From contig JBFLYK010000036.1 of NCBI GenBank assembly GCA_040756995.1, positions 10,787-74,786 on the forward strand: a stretch of 64,000 nucleotides of DNA. The letters are read 5' to 3'. Shown here piece by piece: positions 1-7,302 of the stretch; positions within the stretch are counted from its first letter, which is position 1, and every line of letters starts with the position of its first letter. The DNA comes from BP-133 sp040756995. Its GTDB lineage: Bacteria; Actinomycetota; Acidimicrobiia; IMCC26256; BP-133. A program made the translations under genes and the position numbers. The notes below the pieces were generated by a model. That model was not told the origin of the DNA. It saw nothing but the letters and a program-made list of their open reading frames with translations, and did not search any database.

Positions 1-449
1 TGCATCCCGACAAGACCCGGATCGCCCACCTGGCCGGAGGCGCAGAGGGCTTCGACTTCTTGGGGTTCCACCATCACAAGGTGGAGTCCTGGAACCACCG
101 AGGCCGGTATTACATGCAACGATGGCCGTCGGATCGGGCCCTGGCCTCGATCCGGACGAGGATCCGTGCCCGCACGGACCGTCGCCGCGTGGGCTGGGCG
201 GTCGAAGATGTGGTGGCCGACCTCAACCCCGTTCTGCGGGGATGGGGAAACTACTTCCGCTGGGGCAACTCAGCGAAGAAGTTCGCCACCATCGACCGCT
301 ACGTCCACCAACGACTCGCCATCTTCGCCAGCACCAAGCACGGACTCCGAACCCGGAACTGGACCGACCGGTTCAACCACGCCTGGTTCAGCACCCTCGG
401 CGTCCACAGCTTGAGCGGAACGGTGCGCTACCGGACTGCGCATGCCTGA
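1..449 (+). CDS. ltrA: Group II intron reverse transcriptase/maturase, C-terminal fragment
   Basis: The frame is open from the left edge (first full codon at 3) to the stop at 447-449, about 148 residues. The visible part contains the block 'GFDFLGFHHH', typical of the end of the RT thumb, then the maturase domain with 'WGNYFRWGNS' and a tryptophan- and arginine-rich tail. This domain binds intron RNA and helps splicing and retrohoming. The catalytic RT motifs would lie upstream, outside the window. The coding end is 18 nt before domain V, the usual layout for bacterial introns that carry their ORF in domain IV. The gene symbol is the generic family name. Confidence 0.85.
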   Translation, partial: HPDKTRIAHLAGGAEGFDFLGFHHHKVESWNHRGRYYMQRWPSDRALASIRTRIRARTDRRRVGWAVEDVVADLNPVLRGWGNYFRWGNSAKKFATIDRYVHQRLAIFASTKHGLRTRNWTDRFNHAWFSTLGVHSLSGTVRYRTAHA

Positions 450-466
450 CGGTGAACGACGTCGGA

Positions 467-570
467 GAGCCGTGTGAGGGAGAACTTCATGCACGGTTCG
501 AAAGGGGGGCGCTGGGCAACGGCCGCCATTGCACCTTGCGTGCGGCAGCGACCGCCAACCAGCGCCCTAC
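467..570 (+). ncRNA. Group II intron RNA domains V and VI
   Basis: Domain V: GAGCCGTG (467-474) pairs with CACGGTTC (492-499) around a short internal loop. The AGC near its 5' end matches the catalytic triad of this domain. Domain VI: GGGCGCTGG (507-515) pairs perfectly with CCAGCGCCC (559-567), followed by TAC, a usual intron 3' end. The unpaired adenines just 5' of the right arm are candidates for the branch point. A covariance-model search would settle the class. Confidence 0.75.
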
Positions 571-1115
571 CTCACCACGCACCGGCCCCACCGGCTTCAC
601 GGCCACTCACTTTTTCAGGTCGAAGTAGATAGGGCCGGACCGTCTTGCGGTCCCGGCCGACGTGGCGGGCGACGGCCGAGATCTTCCACCCTGCTGAAAC
701 AACTCATCGACCTCCACGTCCTCTCGTCGTGTGAGCATGGGGCCGGGGCTCCTTCCTCGGCTGGCTGCTTGGTCGCCGTCAGCCTGAAGGGAGCCCCCAC
801 GCCATTGGTGGAGACGCGACACGTGCCACCCACCCGCGGGCCGGAAGGGGGGATTTCAGTGATCGAGTGGGGAAGTTCCGGTGATCGTCGTCGATGGTAC
901 GGGTTCGAGAACAACTGATAACCGCGACCCCGTTGTTGAGCCTGCTCCGCCTGCGCCGTAGCCGCATTGCAGTCGAGGAGGGCGTTGAACGTCTGCTCCC
1001 TCAAGCCATGTTTAGAACTCGCCGTCAAGACCCCAAATTCTTTCCGCGTAATTGGCGCCAGCCGGTGTCACCCCCTCCATCGACATCGCCGGTTCGCTGT
1101 GCCGGACCCTTGTGC
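571..1115. other. Gene-poor stretch between intron and catabolic operon
   Basis: Short open frames exist on both strands, but none has a recognisable protein or a convincing start with ribosome binding site. Composition is less coding-like than in neighbouring genes. It is probably the flank into which the intron inserted plus the promoter region of the next operon. Confidence 0.5.
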
Positions 1116-1133
1116 ACTTACTAACGGTAAAGT
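1116..1133. promoter_or_regulatory. Operator-like site 1, ACTT-N10-AAGT
   Basis: ACTTACT (1116-1122) is followed eleven bases on by AAAGT (1129-1133). A slightly shifted reading, CTTACT at 1117-1122 and AGTAAG at 1131-1136, is a perfect inverted repeat. It lies 37 nt before the start of the PaaA-like gene. The same 18-bp frame recurs at 5692, 14912 and 25332, so a TetR-family operator shared by the island is likely. Confidence 0.6.
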
Positions 1134-1170
1134 AAGCTAAGCTCGGACAGCAGCCTAGGAGGGTACGAGG

Positions 1171-1956
1171 ATGCCGATGCCGGTGCGGCTCAGGGACGAC
1201 ATTTCAGAAGACGTGAAGATCACGGCCGAGGAGATTCACGCTGGGCGCGACGTCGAAGCCCACGAACTTCGGCACACCCCGACGGAATACCAGGAGCTCG
1301 TCCTGAACATCCTGGGCGGGCACGCCGCCGGTGAGGCGTTTGTCCTGGCCGACGACGTGTACGCCCACTGGGCGGCCGACGCCCCGACGACTGAGGACCG
1401 GTTCATGGTCCTGCGGACGATCGAGGAGGAGCTCATGCATGCCCGGGAAGCGTTCCGCCTGCTCCGCCAGATCGAGGACCTGGTCGTCTACGACGATCTG
1501 GTCCCCTACGCCAAGGCGACGCTGGAGGGGTTCCAGCACGCGGTGGAGGACTGGGCTGAGCATGCCGCCCTCTGTGCGCTGACCGACCGCGTGGGATGTT
1601 TCCAGCAGGAAGAGCAGCTCGACTGTTCCTACCTGCCCTATGCGGAGTCGATTCGCACGGCCTATTTTCCCTACGAGAAGGGGCACGCTGCCCGCGGCCG
1701 GTTGTGGCTCCGGCGGCTGTGTGAGACGGAGGAAGGTCGGGCGAAGGCGCAGCGGGCGGTCGACGTGTGGTGGCCCCGCGCACTCGACATGTTCGGGATG
1801 TCGAACACGCCCCGCCAGCACCGATACATCTATTACCGGCTGAAGAAGCGGACCAACGAGGAGCGCCGTCAGGCTTATATCTCCGTCGTCGGGCCCGAGC
1901 TGGAAAAACTCGGTCTCGTGGTACCCGACCCGATGGTCGGACGTCAGATCGCCTGA
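1171..1956 (+). CDS. PaaA-like ferritin-fold di-iron oxygenase
   Basis: 261 residues. It matches the catalytic subunit PaaA of ring-1,2-phenylacetyl-CoA epoxidase, which uses a carboxylate-bridged di-iron centre and O2. Visible ligand motifs are ELMH (Glu87, His90) and EKGH (Glu169, His172); Glu55 is a candidate first ligand. The C-terminal block 'AVDVWWPRALDMFG', then 'RTNEERRQAY' and 'LGLVVPDP', follows the PaaA pattern closely. The ATG has AGGAGG upstream. It opens an operon of hydratases, thiolase and a Rieske ferredoxin. Genes for PaaB, PaaC and PaaD are absent, so it is probably not phenylacetate epoxidase itself; a CoA-thioester oxygenase is the best guess. A second paralogue lies at 16163. 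Confidence 0.8.
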   Translation: MPMPVRLRDDISEDVKITAEEIHAGRDVEAHELRHTPTEYQELVLNILGGHAAGEAFVLADDVYAHWAADAPTTEDRFMVLRTIEEELMHAREAFRLLRQIEDLVVYDDLVPYAKATLEGFQHAVEDWAEHAALCALTDRVGCFQQEEQLDCSYLPYAESIRTAYFPYEKGHAARGRLWLRRLCETEEGRAKAQRAVDVWWPRALDMFGMSNTPRQHRYIYYRLKKRTNEERRQAYISVVGPELEKLGLVVPDPMVGRQIA

Positions 1957-1960
1957 CGCA

Positions 1961-2695
1961 GTGCTGACGGACTCGGGCAGGGCCCAGCCAGTGATCGTGA
2001 CCCGCTCAGCGGCGGGGATGGCTGACTGGGCGTGCTATATCGACGAGCCGCACTACCAGGATCCCGAGGTCGCGGTGGCCGACGGGTATTCCGATATTCC
2101 GCTGCCACCGGGCGCGCTCACGCTCCTTGCAGTCGATACTGCGGCGCTTGAGCGGTTGGACCCCGGCCGTCCGCTCCGACGCTCCTGGAGGGCGGTTCGG
2201 CCGGTGGTGATCGGCGAGGAGCTACACCTGACCGTTTCGGTGGGTGACGGCTCGGTGACCGGCCGGTTCCGTACCGCCGGGGGCGACGAGATCGTCGAAG
2301 AGCAGTTCGGCTACGCCGACGAGTTGGCCGCCACCCGCGGCACGCCGGTGTTCCGCACCGGCGTCATCGACCTAACCCGCCGCCGGGCACTGGCCTGGAG
2401 CGCCTCGCAGTTCCGGCCCGGCGGCGCCTGGAGCTGGGGCAACGCCCCGATGGTTGCGGACGACCTCTGCTGGCGGTTGATCGCGCCGGGATTGTTGGTG
2501 GCCCGCGCCGCGCTGTCCGGGCCGGGCGCCGCCCGACGGATCTCCGGGATCCACGTGGTGGCCGCCGCCGGACCCCCGGTCACCGCGCAACCGCTGGTGG
2601 TTGAGACCCAGGGAGCGCCGGCGGAACGGACTTGGGTCGTCCTAGCGGGAGACGAGCCTGTGGCTCGTGTGACCGTCGAGTTGACCGGGCAGTAG
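1961..2695 (+). CDS. Hot-dog-fold (MaoC/HTD2-like) dehydratase-like protein
   Basis: 244 residues from a GTG start 4 nt after the PaaA-like stop. GTG 1991 is an alternative start. The N-terminal segment 'HYQDPEVAVADGYSDIPLPP' resembles the FAS1/MaoC N-terminal hot-dog domain, where a tyrosine and a 'G(Y/F)xDIPxPP' loop line the acyl pocket. A second half beginning near 'RRALAWSASQF' would form the other hot dog. Enzymes of this type hydrate or dehydrate acyl-CoA. No clear catalytic Asp/His pair was seen in the second half, so activity is uncertain. It is co-transcribed with the flanking oxygenase and thiolase. Confidence 0.6.
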   Translation: MLTDSGRAQPVIVTRSAAGMADWACYIDEPHYQDPEVAVADGYSDIPLPPGALTLLAVDTAALERLDPGRPLRRSWRAVRPVVIGEELHLTVSVGDGSVTGRFRTAGGDEIVEEQFGYADELAATRGTPVFRTGVIDLTRRRALAWSASQFRPGGAWSWGNAPMVADDLCWRLIAPGLLVARAALSGPGAARRISGIHVVAAAGPPVTAQPLVVETQGAPAERTWVVLAGDEPVARVTVELTGQ

Positions 2696-2722
2696 TGCGT
2701 CTTTCGGAGAAGGGGGCCTGAC

Positions 2723-3865
2723 ATGGAAGCAGTGGTAGTGGCCGGCGTAGGCGTGACCGAGTTCGGGCGGTTCCCGGGCCGCTCCCCGGCCTCGCTAGCC
2801 CAAGAGGCGGCGCGCGCTGCGCTCCGCGACGCGGGTATTACCCCGCGCGATGTCGGCGCCGCCTTCTGCGGTTCGGTGTTCTCTGGGCCCGGCGCCGGTC
2901 AGCGGGTGCTCAAGGACCTGGGTCTCGTCGGTCTGCCGGTCGTCAACTTGGAAAACGCCTGCGCCAGTTCGAGCACCGCCGTGTTCGAGGGACTGGCGTG
3001 GCTCGGCGCCGGCTTGGCCGAGGTCGTTCTGTGCGTCGGTGTGGAGTCGCTCACCGCCAATCCGGACCGGTTGGGCCCGGACGACGGCGACATCATCGGG
3101 ACGATGGGAGTGGTCTGGCCGGCCGTCTACGGGTTGAAAGCCCGACGGCACATGGCCGAGTACGGGTCGACACCTGAGCAGTTCGCCGAGGTGGCCGTGA
3201 AGAACCGTCGCCACGCCGCTCTCAATCCCAAGGCGCAGTTCAAGAAGCTCATCACCGCCGAAGAGGTCCTGGCCAGCCGCCCGATCTGCGAACCCCTCAC
3301 CCTGCTTCAGTGCTGCCCCCCGTCCGATGGCGCGTCGGCCGTGGTGCTGATGACCGAAGAACGGGCCCGGAGTCTCGATTCGAACGGCCGCCCGGTGGTA
3401 CGGATCGCCGGGAGCGCCATCCGGTCGGGCGTCTTCGCCGACCAGTCCGAGACGGGCGAGGTGGTCACCACGTTGACCTCCCGCCTGGCTTACGAGCGGG
3501 CCGGTGTCGGTCCCGACGACGTCGACGTGTGCGAGGTGCACGACGCCTTCACTGTCGGAGAAGTACTCCACTACGAGGCCTTGGGTTTCTGTGAGCCGGG
3601 TGGAGGCGGGCGCTACGTCGAGACCGGCAAGGCGACACTGGGCGGAGGCGGCGTCGTCGTGAATCCGGGTGGCGGGCTCCTTTCTCGAGGGCACCCGCTC
3701 GGCGCGACGGGTGGTGCCCAGCTCGTCGAGATCGCGACCCAATTGCGCGGCGAGGCGGGACGTCGGCAGGTGGACGGGGCCCGGGTTGGGCTGACCCACA
3801 CGATGGGGGGGACAGTCTACGAACTCGAGTCCAATGTCTGCGTCGTCCACGTCCTGACCGCCTGA
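2723..3865 (+). CDS. SCP-X/Ltp2-type thiolase or aldolase
   Basis: 380 residues, the usual length for non-decarboxylating lipid-transfer-protein thiolases. The nucleophile region 'ENACASSSTAV' holds Cys80; 'CEVHDAFT' and 'SRGHPLGATGGAQ' supply the catalytic histidines; the tail has 'THTMGGT' instead of the second-cysteine motif of classical thiolases. That pattern is typical of SCP-X and Ltp2-like enzymes. The next genes encode a DUF35 protein and MaoC domains, the partners of Ltp2 in actinobacterial sterol side-chain degradation, so retro-aldol or thiolytic cleavage of a branched acyl-CoA is plausible. ATG with an upstream purine-rich GAGAAGGGGG. Confidence 0.85.
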   Translation: MEAVVVAGVGVTEFGRFPGRSPASLAQEAARAALRDAGITPRDVGAAFCGSVFSGPGAGQRVLKDLGLVGLPVVNLENACASSSTAVFEGLAWLGAGLAEVVLCVGVESLTANPDRLGPDDGDIIGTMGVVWPAVYGLKARRHMAEYGSTPEQFAEVAVKNRRHAALNPKAQFKKLITAEEVLASRPICEPLTLLQCCPPSDGASAVVLMTEERARSLDSNGRPVVRIAGSAIRSGVFADQSETGEVVTTLTSRLAYERAGVGPDDVDVCEVHDAFTVGEVLHYEALGFCEPGGGGRYVETGKATLGGGGVVVNPGGGLLSRGHPLGATGGAQLVEIATQLRGEAGRRQVDGARVGLTHTMGGTVYELESNVCVVHVLTA

Positions 3866-3879
3866 ACCGAGGAGGAATC

Positions 3880-4293
3880 GTGCCTACCATGGCCGTGCCG
3901 GCTGACGTGTTCGATCCCGACGCCGCAGTCCTGTTGGGATCCCGCTGCGGGGCCTGCGGCTCCGTTCATTTCCCTCCCCTCGCTGGGTGCCCGGAATGTT
4001 TCGCCCCGGAGGCCGAGCGGGTTCCACTGTCCCGTACCGGCCATGTCCGGTCGTACACGGCGGTCAATTTGGGCTTTCCGGGCTATCCGGAGCGGTATCT
4101 CCTCGCCGAGGTCGTCCTGCCCGAAGGCGTGGTGGTCGTTGGCCAGTTGGCGGGCTTGGACGACGAGCCGTCCGTCGCCATCGGGCTTCCGGTGCAAGTC
4201 GAGTCAGGGCCCATCCGTGTCGACGCGCACAACGAGCCCGTCCATGGTTACCGGTTCGTCCCCGCCGCGCCGGAGGTTCGCCTTGAAGATTGA
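3880..4293 (+). CDS. DUF35 (zinc ribbon plus OB-fold) acyl-CoA-associated protein
   Basis: 137 residues from GTG with GAGGAGG upstream. The N-terminal rubredoxin-like zinc ribbon shows 'CGACGSVHFPP' and 'CPEC', followed by an OB-fold segment with 'RTGHVRSYTAV'. DUF35 proteins bind thiolases or Ltp2 aldolases and form part of the active complex. Here the gene follows the thiolase by 14 nt and overlaps the next frame by 11 nt, which suggests tight co-translation. In mycobacterial ChsH2 this domain is fused to a MaoC domain; here the two are separate genes. Confidence 0.85.
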   Translation: MPTMAVPADVFDPDAAVLLGSRCGACGSVHFPPLAGCPECFAPEAERVPLSRTGHVRSYTAVNLGFPGYPERYLLAEVVLPEGVVVVGQLAGLDDEPSVAIGLPVQVESGPIRVDAHNEPVHGYRFVPAAPEVRLED

Positions 4294-4729
4294 CGGCGTG
4301 AAGGGCCATGTGTTTCCGGTGCGGGAGGTGCGGCCGGAGGAGGTGCTCTCTGTCGCCCATTTCGCCCGGGTGATCGGTTCGCCCGACCGGCGGTTCTACT
4401 CCACCGAGGAGGCTCAGGCCGCGGGGTACTCGGGACGGCCGTTGCCTCCTGGGGTACCGCTGTTCTTCAATGCCATCACCGAAGCAGAGCTGCTCGAGAC
4501 CCTCCGCCTCGTCTACGGCCGCACCTTGGCCGCCGGTATCGAGGTCGAGTATGGCGCCGTGGTCTCTGAACGGGAGCCGTTGTCGGGTCGGGTGCGAGTG
4601 GCGGACGCCTACGAGCGTCAGGGAAAAGACGGCGTGAGCCGGCAGTTCCTCGTGCTCGAGGCCGAGTACACCACGCGGTCCGGCGACTTGGTCAACCGCA
4701 CCCGCGTTACCTTCATCGAAAGGGCTTGA
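4283..4729 (+). CDS. MaoC-like hydratase subunit (FAS1/MaoC N-terminal type)
   Basis: 148 residues from a TTG at 4283, chosen because GGAGG lies six bases upstream and the protein becomes MaoC-like at once. GTG 4298 is an alternative. It has 'HFARVIGSPDRRFYSTEEAQ' and 'GYSGRPLPPGVPLF', typical of the N-terminal hot dog in two-domain (R)-specific enoyl-CoA hydratases. It probably pairs with the following MaoC gene to form a heterodimer, as ChsH2 does with ChsH1. Catalytic residues are expected on the partner. Confidence 0.75.
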   Translation: MKIDGVKGHVFPVREVRPEEVLSVAHFARVIGSPDRRFYSTEEAQAAGYSGRPLPPGVPLFFNAITEAELLETLRLVYGRTLAAGIEVEYGAVVSEREPLSGRVRVADAYERQGKDGVSRQFLVLEAEYTTRSGDLVNRTRVTFIERA

Positions 4730-4731
4730 GC

Positions 4732-5160
4732 ATGTCTGCGGCAGCCAGGAAGATCGAAGCCGGTACCCAGCTCCCGGAACGGGAGGTGGGCCCGTTCACC
4801 CGCTTGGACTTCGTCCGGTTCTCCGTGGCGACCGACGACCCCAACCGGGTCCACATCGAAGAAGCGGTGGCCGCCGAAGCGGGCCTTCCCGGAGTCATCG
4901 GGTCGGGGGGCATCGTGGGCGGCCTGCTCACCGACATCGTCTCGTCGTGGGCAGGACTCGAGTCGCTGCGGTCGGCCAGCCTGCGGGTGTTGGCCCCTCT
5001 TTTCCCCGGCGCGGTTCTCCGGGCCGGTGGAGAGGTCGTGGGCCTCGCCGATGATGGCAGCGGGCTCGTCGAGGTCCTCGCTCAGGTTCACGACGCGTTG
5101 GGCACGCGGGTCGGGGAAGGCACGTTTCGGGTCCAGCTGGAATCGGAGGACCGGCAATGA
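4732..5160 (+). CDS. MaoC-family enoyl-CoA hydratase
   Basis: 142 residues; ATG 4732 begins two bases after the previous stop. The hot-dog hydratase signature is seen as 'FSVATDDPNRVHIEE' (the Asp-Asn/His catalytic segment of MaoC hydratases) with 'GVIGSGGIVGGLL' after it. It is the likely catalytic half of a hydratase formed with the protein encoded at 4283, adding water across an unsaturated acyl-CoA before cleavage by the thiolase/aldolase. Confidence 0.8.
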   Translation: MSAAARKIEAGTQLPEREVGPFTRLDFVRFSVATDDPNRVHIEEAVAAEAGLPGVIGSGGIVGGLLTDIVSSWAGLESLRSASLRVLAPLFPGAVLRAGGEVVGLADDGSGLVEVLAQVHDALGTRVGEGTFRVQLESEDRQ

Positions 5161-5312
5161 CCGAGGAGGAAAGGCTCGAGACGCTGCATCAGATGCTGGC
5201 CGCCGGCCGGCGCTTGGCCGCCGAGGACGATCCCGTGCTTGACGACTCCATGCCCCGGGTAGTGGCGATTCTCCATGACGTCCTACGTCTCATGGATCTC
5301 GATTACCTCTGA
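5157..5312 (+). CDS. Small hypothetical protein, 51 residues
   Basis: The ATG overlaps the stop of the MaoC gene in an ATGA junction, a strong sign of translational coupling. The frame runs to TGA at 5310-5312. The predicted peptide is acidic and helical, starting MTEEERLETL and ending DVLRLMDLDYL, with no cysteines, signal or membrane segment. Length and coupling suggest a small accessory subunit of the hydratase, thiolase or oxygenase. No known family is recognised. Confidence 0.6.
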   Translation: MTEEERLETLHQMLAAGRRLAAEDDPVLDDSMPRVVAILHDVLRLMDLDYL

Positions 5313-5331
5313 AATTCGTCGGCGCAACACG

Positions 5332-5658
5332 ATGAACGGCGAGGCGTCCCGAGGTCGCCTGCCGGTCTGCGCGCTCGAGGCGCTGCCCAACGGGCACAGT
5401 CTCGTGGTGTCCGGGCCCGCAGGCGCGCCGGTTGTAGTGGTCAACGACGCCGGCGAATTCTTGGCGGTCGACGACACCTGCCCGCATGCCGGCGGTTCGC
5501 TTCAGGAAGGTCACGTCGACGACGGTCTCATTGTATGTCCCCTCCACTCGTACTCATTCGATCTCCGCACGGGAGAGTGCCTGGACGACCCGGCGCTGGC
5601 GGTGGATCGGTACCGCGTGGTCGTCGAAGACGGGTTCCTGTGGCTCGAGCAGGCCTGA
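5332..5658 (+). CDS. Rieske-type [2Fe-2S] ferredoxin
   Basis: 108 residues from ATG 5332, 19 nt after the small gene; no strong ribosome binding site is visible. An in-frame upstream extension to 5275 overlaps the small gene and is unlikely. The Rieske ligands are complete: C50-P-H52 in 'CPHAGGSL' and C69-P-L-H72 in 'CPLHSYSF'. Such soluble ferredoxins carry electrons from a reductase to an oxygenase. It is the last gene of the operon opened by the PaaA-like oxygenase and is its natural electron donor. Confidence 0.9.
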   Translation: MNGEASRGRLPVCALEALPNGHSLVVSGPAGAPVVVVNDAGEFLAVDDTCPHAGGSLQEGHVDDGLIVCPLHSYSFDLRTGECLDDPALAVDRYRVVVEDGFLWLEQA

Positions 5659-5664
5659 TCAGGG

Positions 5665-5694
5665 TTGACACACCCGCATCGTGTGCCGTTTACT
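5665..5694 (+). promoter_or_regulatory. Sigma-70-like promoter for the transporter operon
   Basis: TTGACA (5665-5670) and TTTACT (5689-5694) are separated by 18 bp. The -10 element overlaps the operator-like site at 5692-5709, so a bound repressor would block the polymerase. The first gene starts about 60 nt downstream. Confidence 0.5.
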
Positions 5695-5709
5695 TGCTGT
5701 ACAGTAAGT
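5692..5709. promoter_or_regulatory. Operator-like site 2, ACTT-N10-AAGT
   Basis: An 18-bp palindrome with a single mismatched pair: ACTTGCTGT (5692-5700) faces ACAGTAAGT (5701-5709). It sits on the -10 region of the promoter for the ABC transporter operon. It is the most symmetrical of the four related sites in the window. Confidence 0.7.
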
Positions 5710-5753
5710 ACGGGAGTTGGGTCGCATAGTCGTCGTCTGAAGGGGGGAACACA

Positions 5754-7301
5754 GTGCACAGGCCTCGGCACGATGCCCTGACCCGGTCCGGTGGGCTGGG
5801 GCGCAGGGTGGCGGTGGCTTTGATGGCGCTGGCTGCTGCTGCATGTGGCTCCACGGCACCGCTCACGGCCGTGAACACGCAGACGCCGGCGGAAGAGTCG
5901 GCAATGTTGGGTGCTCCGTCAGCCGGCACGCCGGCCGACGGCCCGCAGGCCGGCGGCGATACGTTCCCAGGATCCACGGGGGATACGACCGGAGCGGTCT
6001 CCAGCGGCGGTGCCTCCGTGCCGTCGGCGGGCGCTTTGGACCCCGGTCGAGCGACTTCGGCGGGACCGGCTGCCCGTGCCAACGGCGCCGCGGCATCTGG
6101 TCCGTCCACGACAACCAGCACCCGACCGGCTGTCGGCGGGGCTGGACCCGGGGGTGCGGCCGGAGGCGGACAGTTGCCGGCCTTCCCCGAGGACGGTGTG
6201 ACTTCTTCGACAATCACCATCGGCGGGATCTTCCCGGTCAGCAGTGGGTTCTCGCAGGTGTTCAACAGCAAGGAGATGGCGAGGCTCGTCACCAAACTGG
6301 TTGAACGGGTGAACGCCAACGGCGGTATCAACGGCCGCAAGGTCCGGTTCATCTGGTACGACGACGGCTTCGACCCGGGCCGGGGCGCCGAAGTGGTGAA
6401 GAAGCTGGTCGAGCAGGACAAGGTGACCGCCATCATCTCCACCATCTCCACGTTCACGACGCAGAACACGGCGAAGTACCTGCTCGAGCGCAACGTCGCG
6501 CACATCGCGCCGGAGGGCTACCAGCACGAGTCGTACAGCCTTCCGAACTTCTACCCGGTGACGAACTTCTTCGACGTGCAGGGTGCTCGCATCGGGAAGT
6601 ACCTGACGTGCGAGCTTGGCATCAAGCGGGTCGGCGTGTGGTCGATCGCCGACTTTCCTCCGTCGAAGATCGGCGGTGACTCCATCGTGAAGGCTGTCCA
6701 AGAATGCGGCGGCACAGTGGTGGACCGCGAAGACCCGAAGTTCGCCGAAACCGACTACACGCCCTACATCCTCCGGATGCGGGCGGCCAACCCCGAGGTG
6801 GTCGCCTCGGCCATGGACCCACTGGACGACGCCGTCATGGTGCAGACGGCCCAGACTCAGAATTACCGACCGCCGAAGGGCATGATGTTCCTTTCCGCCA
6901 TGTCCGCCTTCAAGTCGATCGCGCAGGGCATGGGCGACTACGCCAACGGCTTCTGGTCCGTGTCCGAGTTCGACGTTGGGGTAGGGGCCAACAACCCGCT
7001 GCTGTCCGACTTCCTCTCGTTCGCCAAGTCCATTGGTATCGACGGCACGGACCGGTTCCCGCTTGAAGTCTGGTCGGGGTGGGCGATCTTCGAGGCTGCC
7101 GCCCGGGCCGCAGGGCCTGAGCTGAACCGGACGACGCTGCGTCAGCAGCTCGACCGGCTCGACATCGACCTGGGGTACGCCTGTGAGCCGTTCCGTTTCC
7201 GCCCTGGCCCGAAGAAGGGCAACCCGTGCCTCCGCGTGATCCAGTGGGACGCAAAGAAGCAGGTGTGGAACACGCTGAAGCCCTTCGAGCGGGTGCGCTG
7301 A
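5754..7301 (+). CDS. ABC transporter substrate-binding lipoprotein, branched-chain (LivK/Peripla_BP_6) type
   Basis: 515 residues from GTG 5754 with AAGGGGGG upstream. A lipoprotein signal peptide ends at 'LAAAAC' (Cys31), so the protein is anchored outside the membrane. Residues 40-145 form a Ser/Thr/Pro/Gly-rich linker. The binding domain begins near 'TSSTITIGGIFPV' and shows 'WYDDGFDPGRGAEVVKKLV', the usual LivK-family layout. It starts an operon with LivH, a LivM-LivG fusion and LivF. Such systems import amino acids, but also aromatic acids, ureas and sterol-like acids; the neighbours favour a catabolic carboxylic acid. Confidence 0.9.
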   Translation: MHRPRHDALTRSGGLGRRVAVALMALAAAACGSTAPLTAVNTQTPAEESAMLGAPSAGTPADGPQAGGDTFPGSTGDTTGAVSSGGASVPSAGALDPGRATSAGPAARANGAAASGPSTTTSTRPAVGGAGPGGAAGGGQLPAFPEDGVTSSTITIGGIFPVSSGFSQVFNSKEMARLVTKLVERVNANGGINGRKVRFIWYDDGFDPGRGAEVVKKLVEQDKVTAIISTISTFTTQNTAKYLLERNVAHIAPEGYQHESYSLPNFYPVTNFFDVQGARIGKYLTCELGIKRVGVWSIADFPPSKIGGDSIVKAVQECGGTVVDREDPKFAETDYTPYILRMRAANPEVVASAMDPLDDAVMVQTAQTQNYRPPKGMMFLSAMSAFKSIAQGMGDYANGFWSVSEFDVGVGANNPLLSDFLSFAKSIGIDGTDRFPLEVWSGWAIFEAAARAAGPELNRTTLRQQLDRLDIDLGYACEPFRFRPGPKKGNPCLRVIQWDAKKQVWNTLKPFERVR

Positions 7302-7302
7302 A

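Larger units (their letters stand above)
1..570 (+). mobile_element. 3' part of a group II intron (truncated by window edge)
   Basis: The end of a maturase reading frame is followed at once by sequences that fold like group II intron domains V (467-499) and VI (507-567). The trinucleotide TAC at 568-570 is a plausible intron 3' end. The 5' part lies outside the window, so it cannot be judged whether the element is intact. The 3' boundary is inferred from the domain VI stem. Confidence 0.75.
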
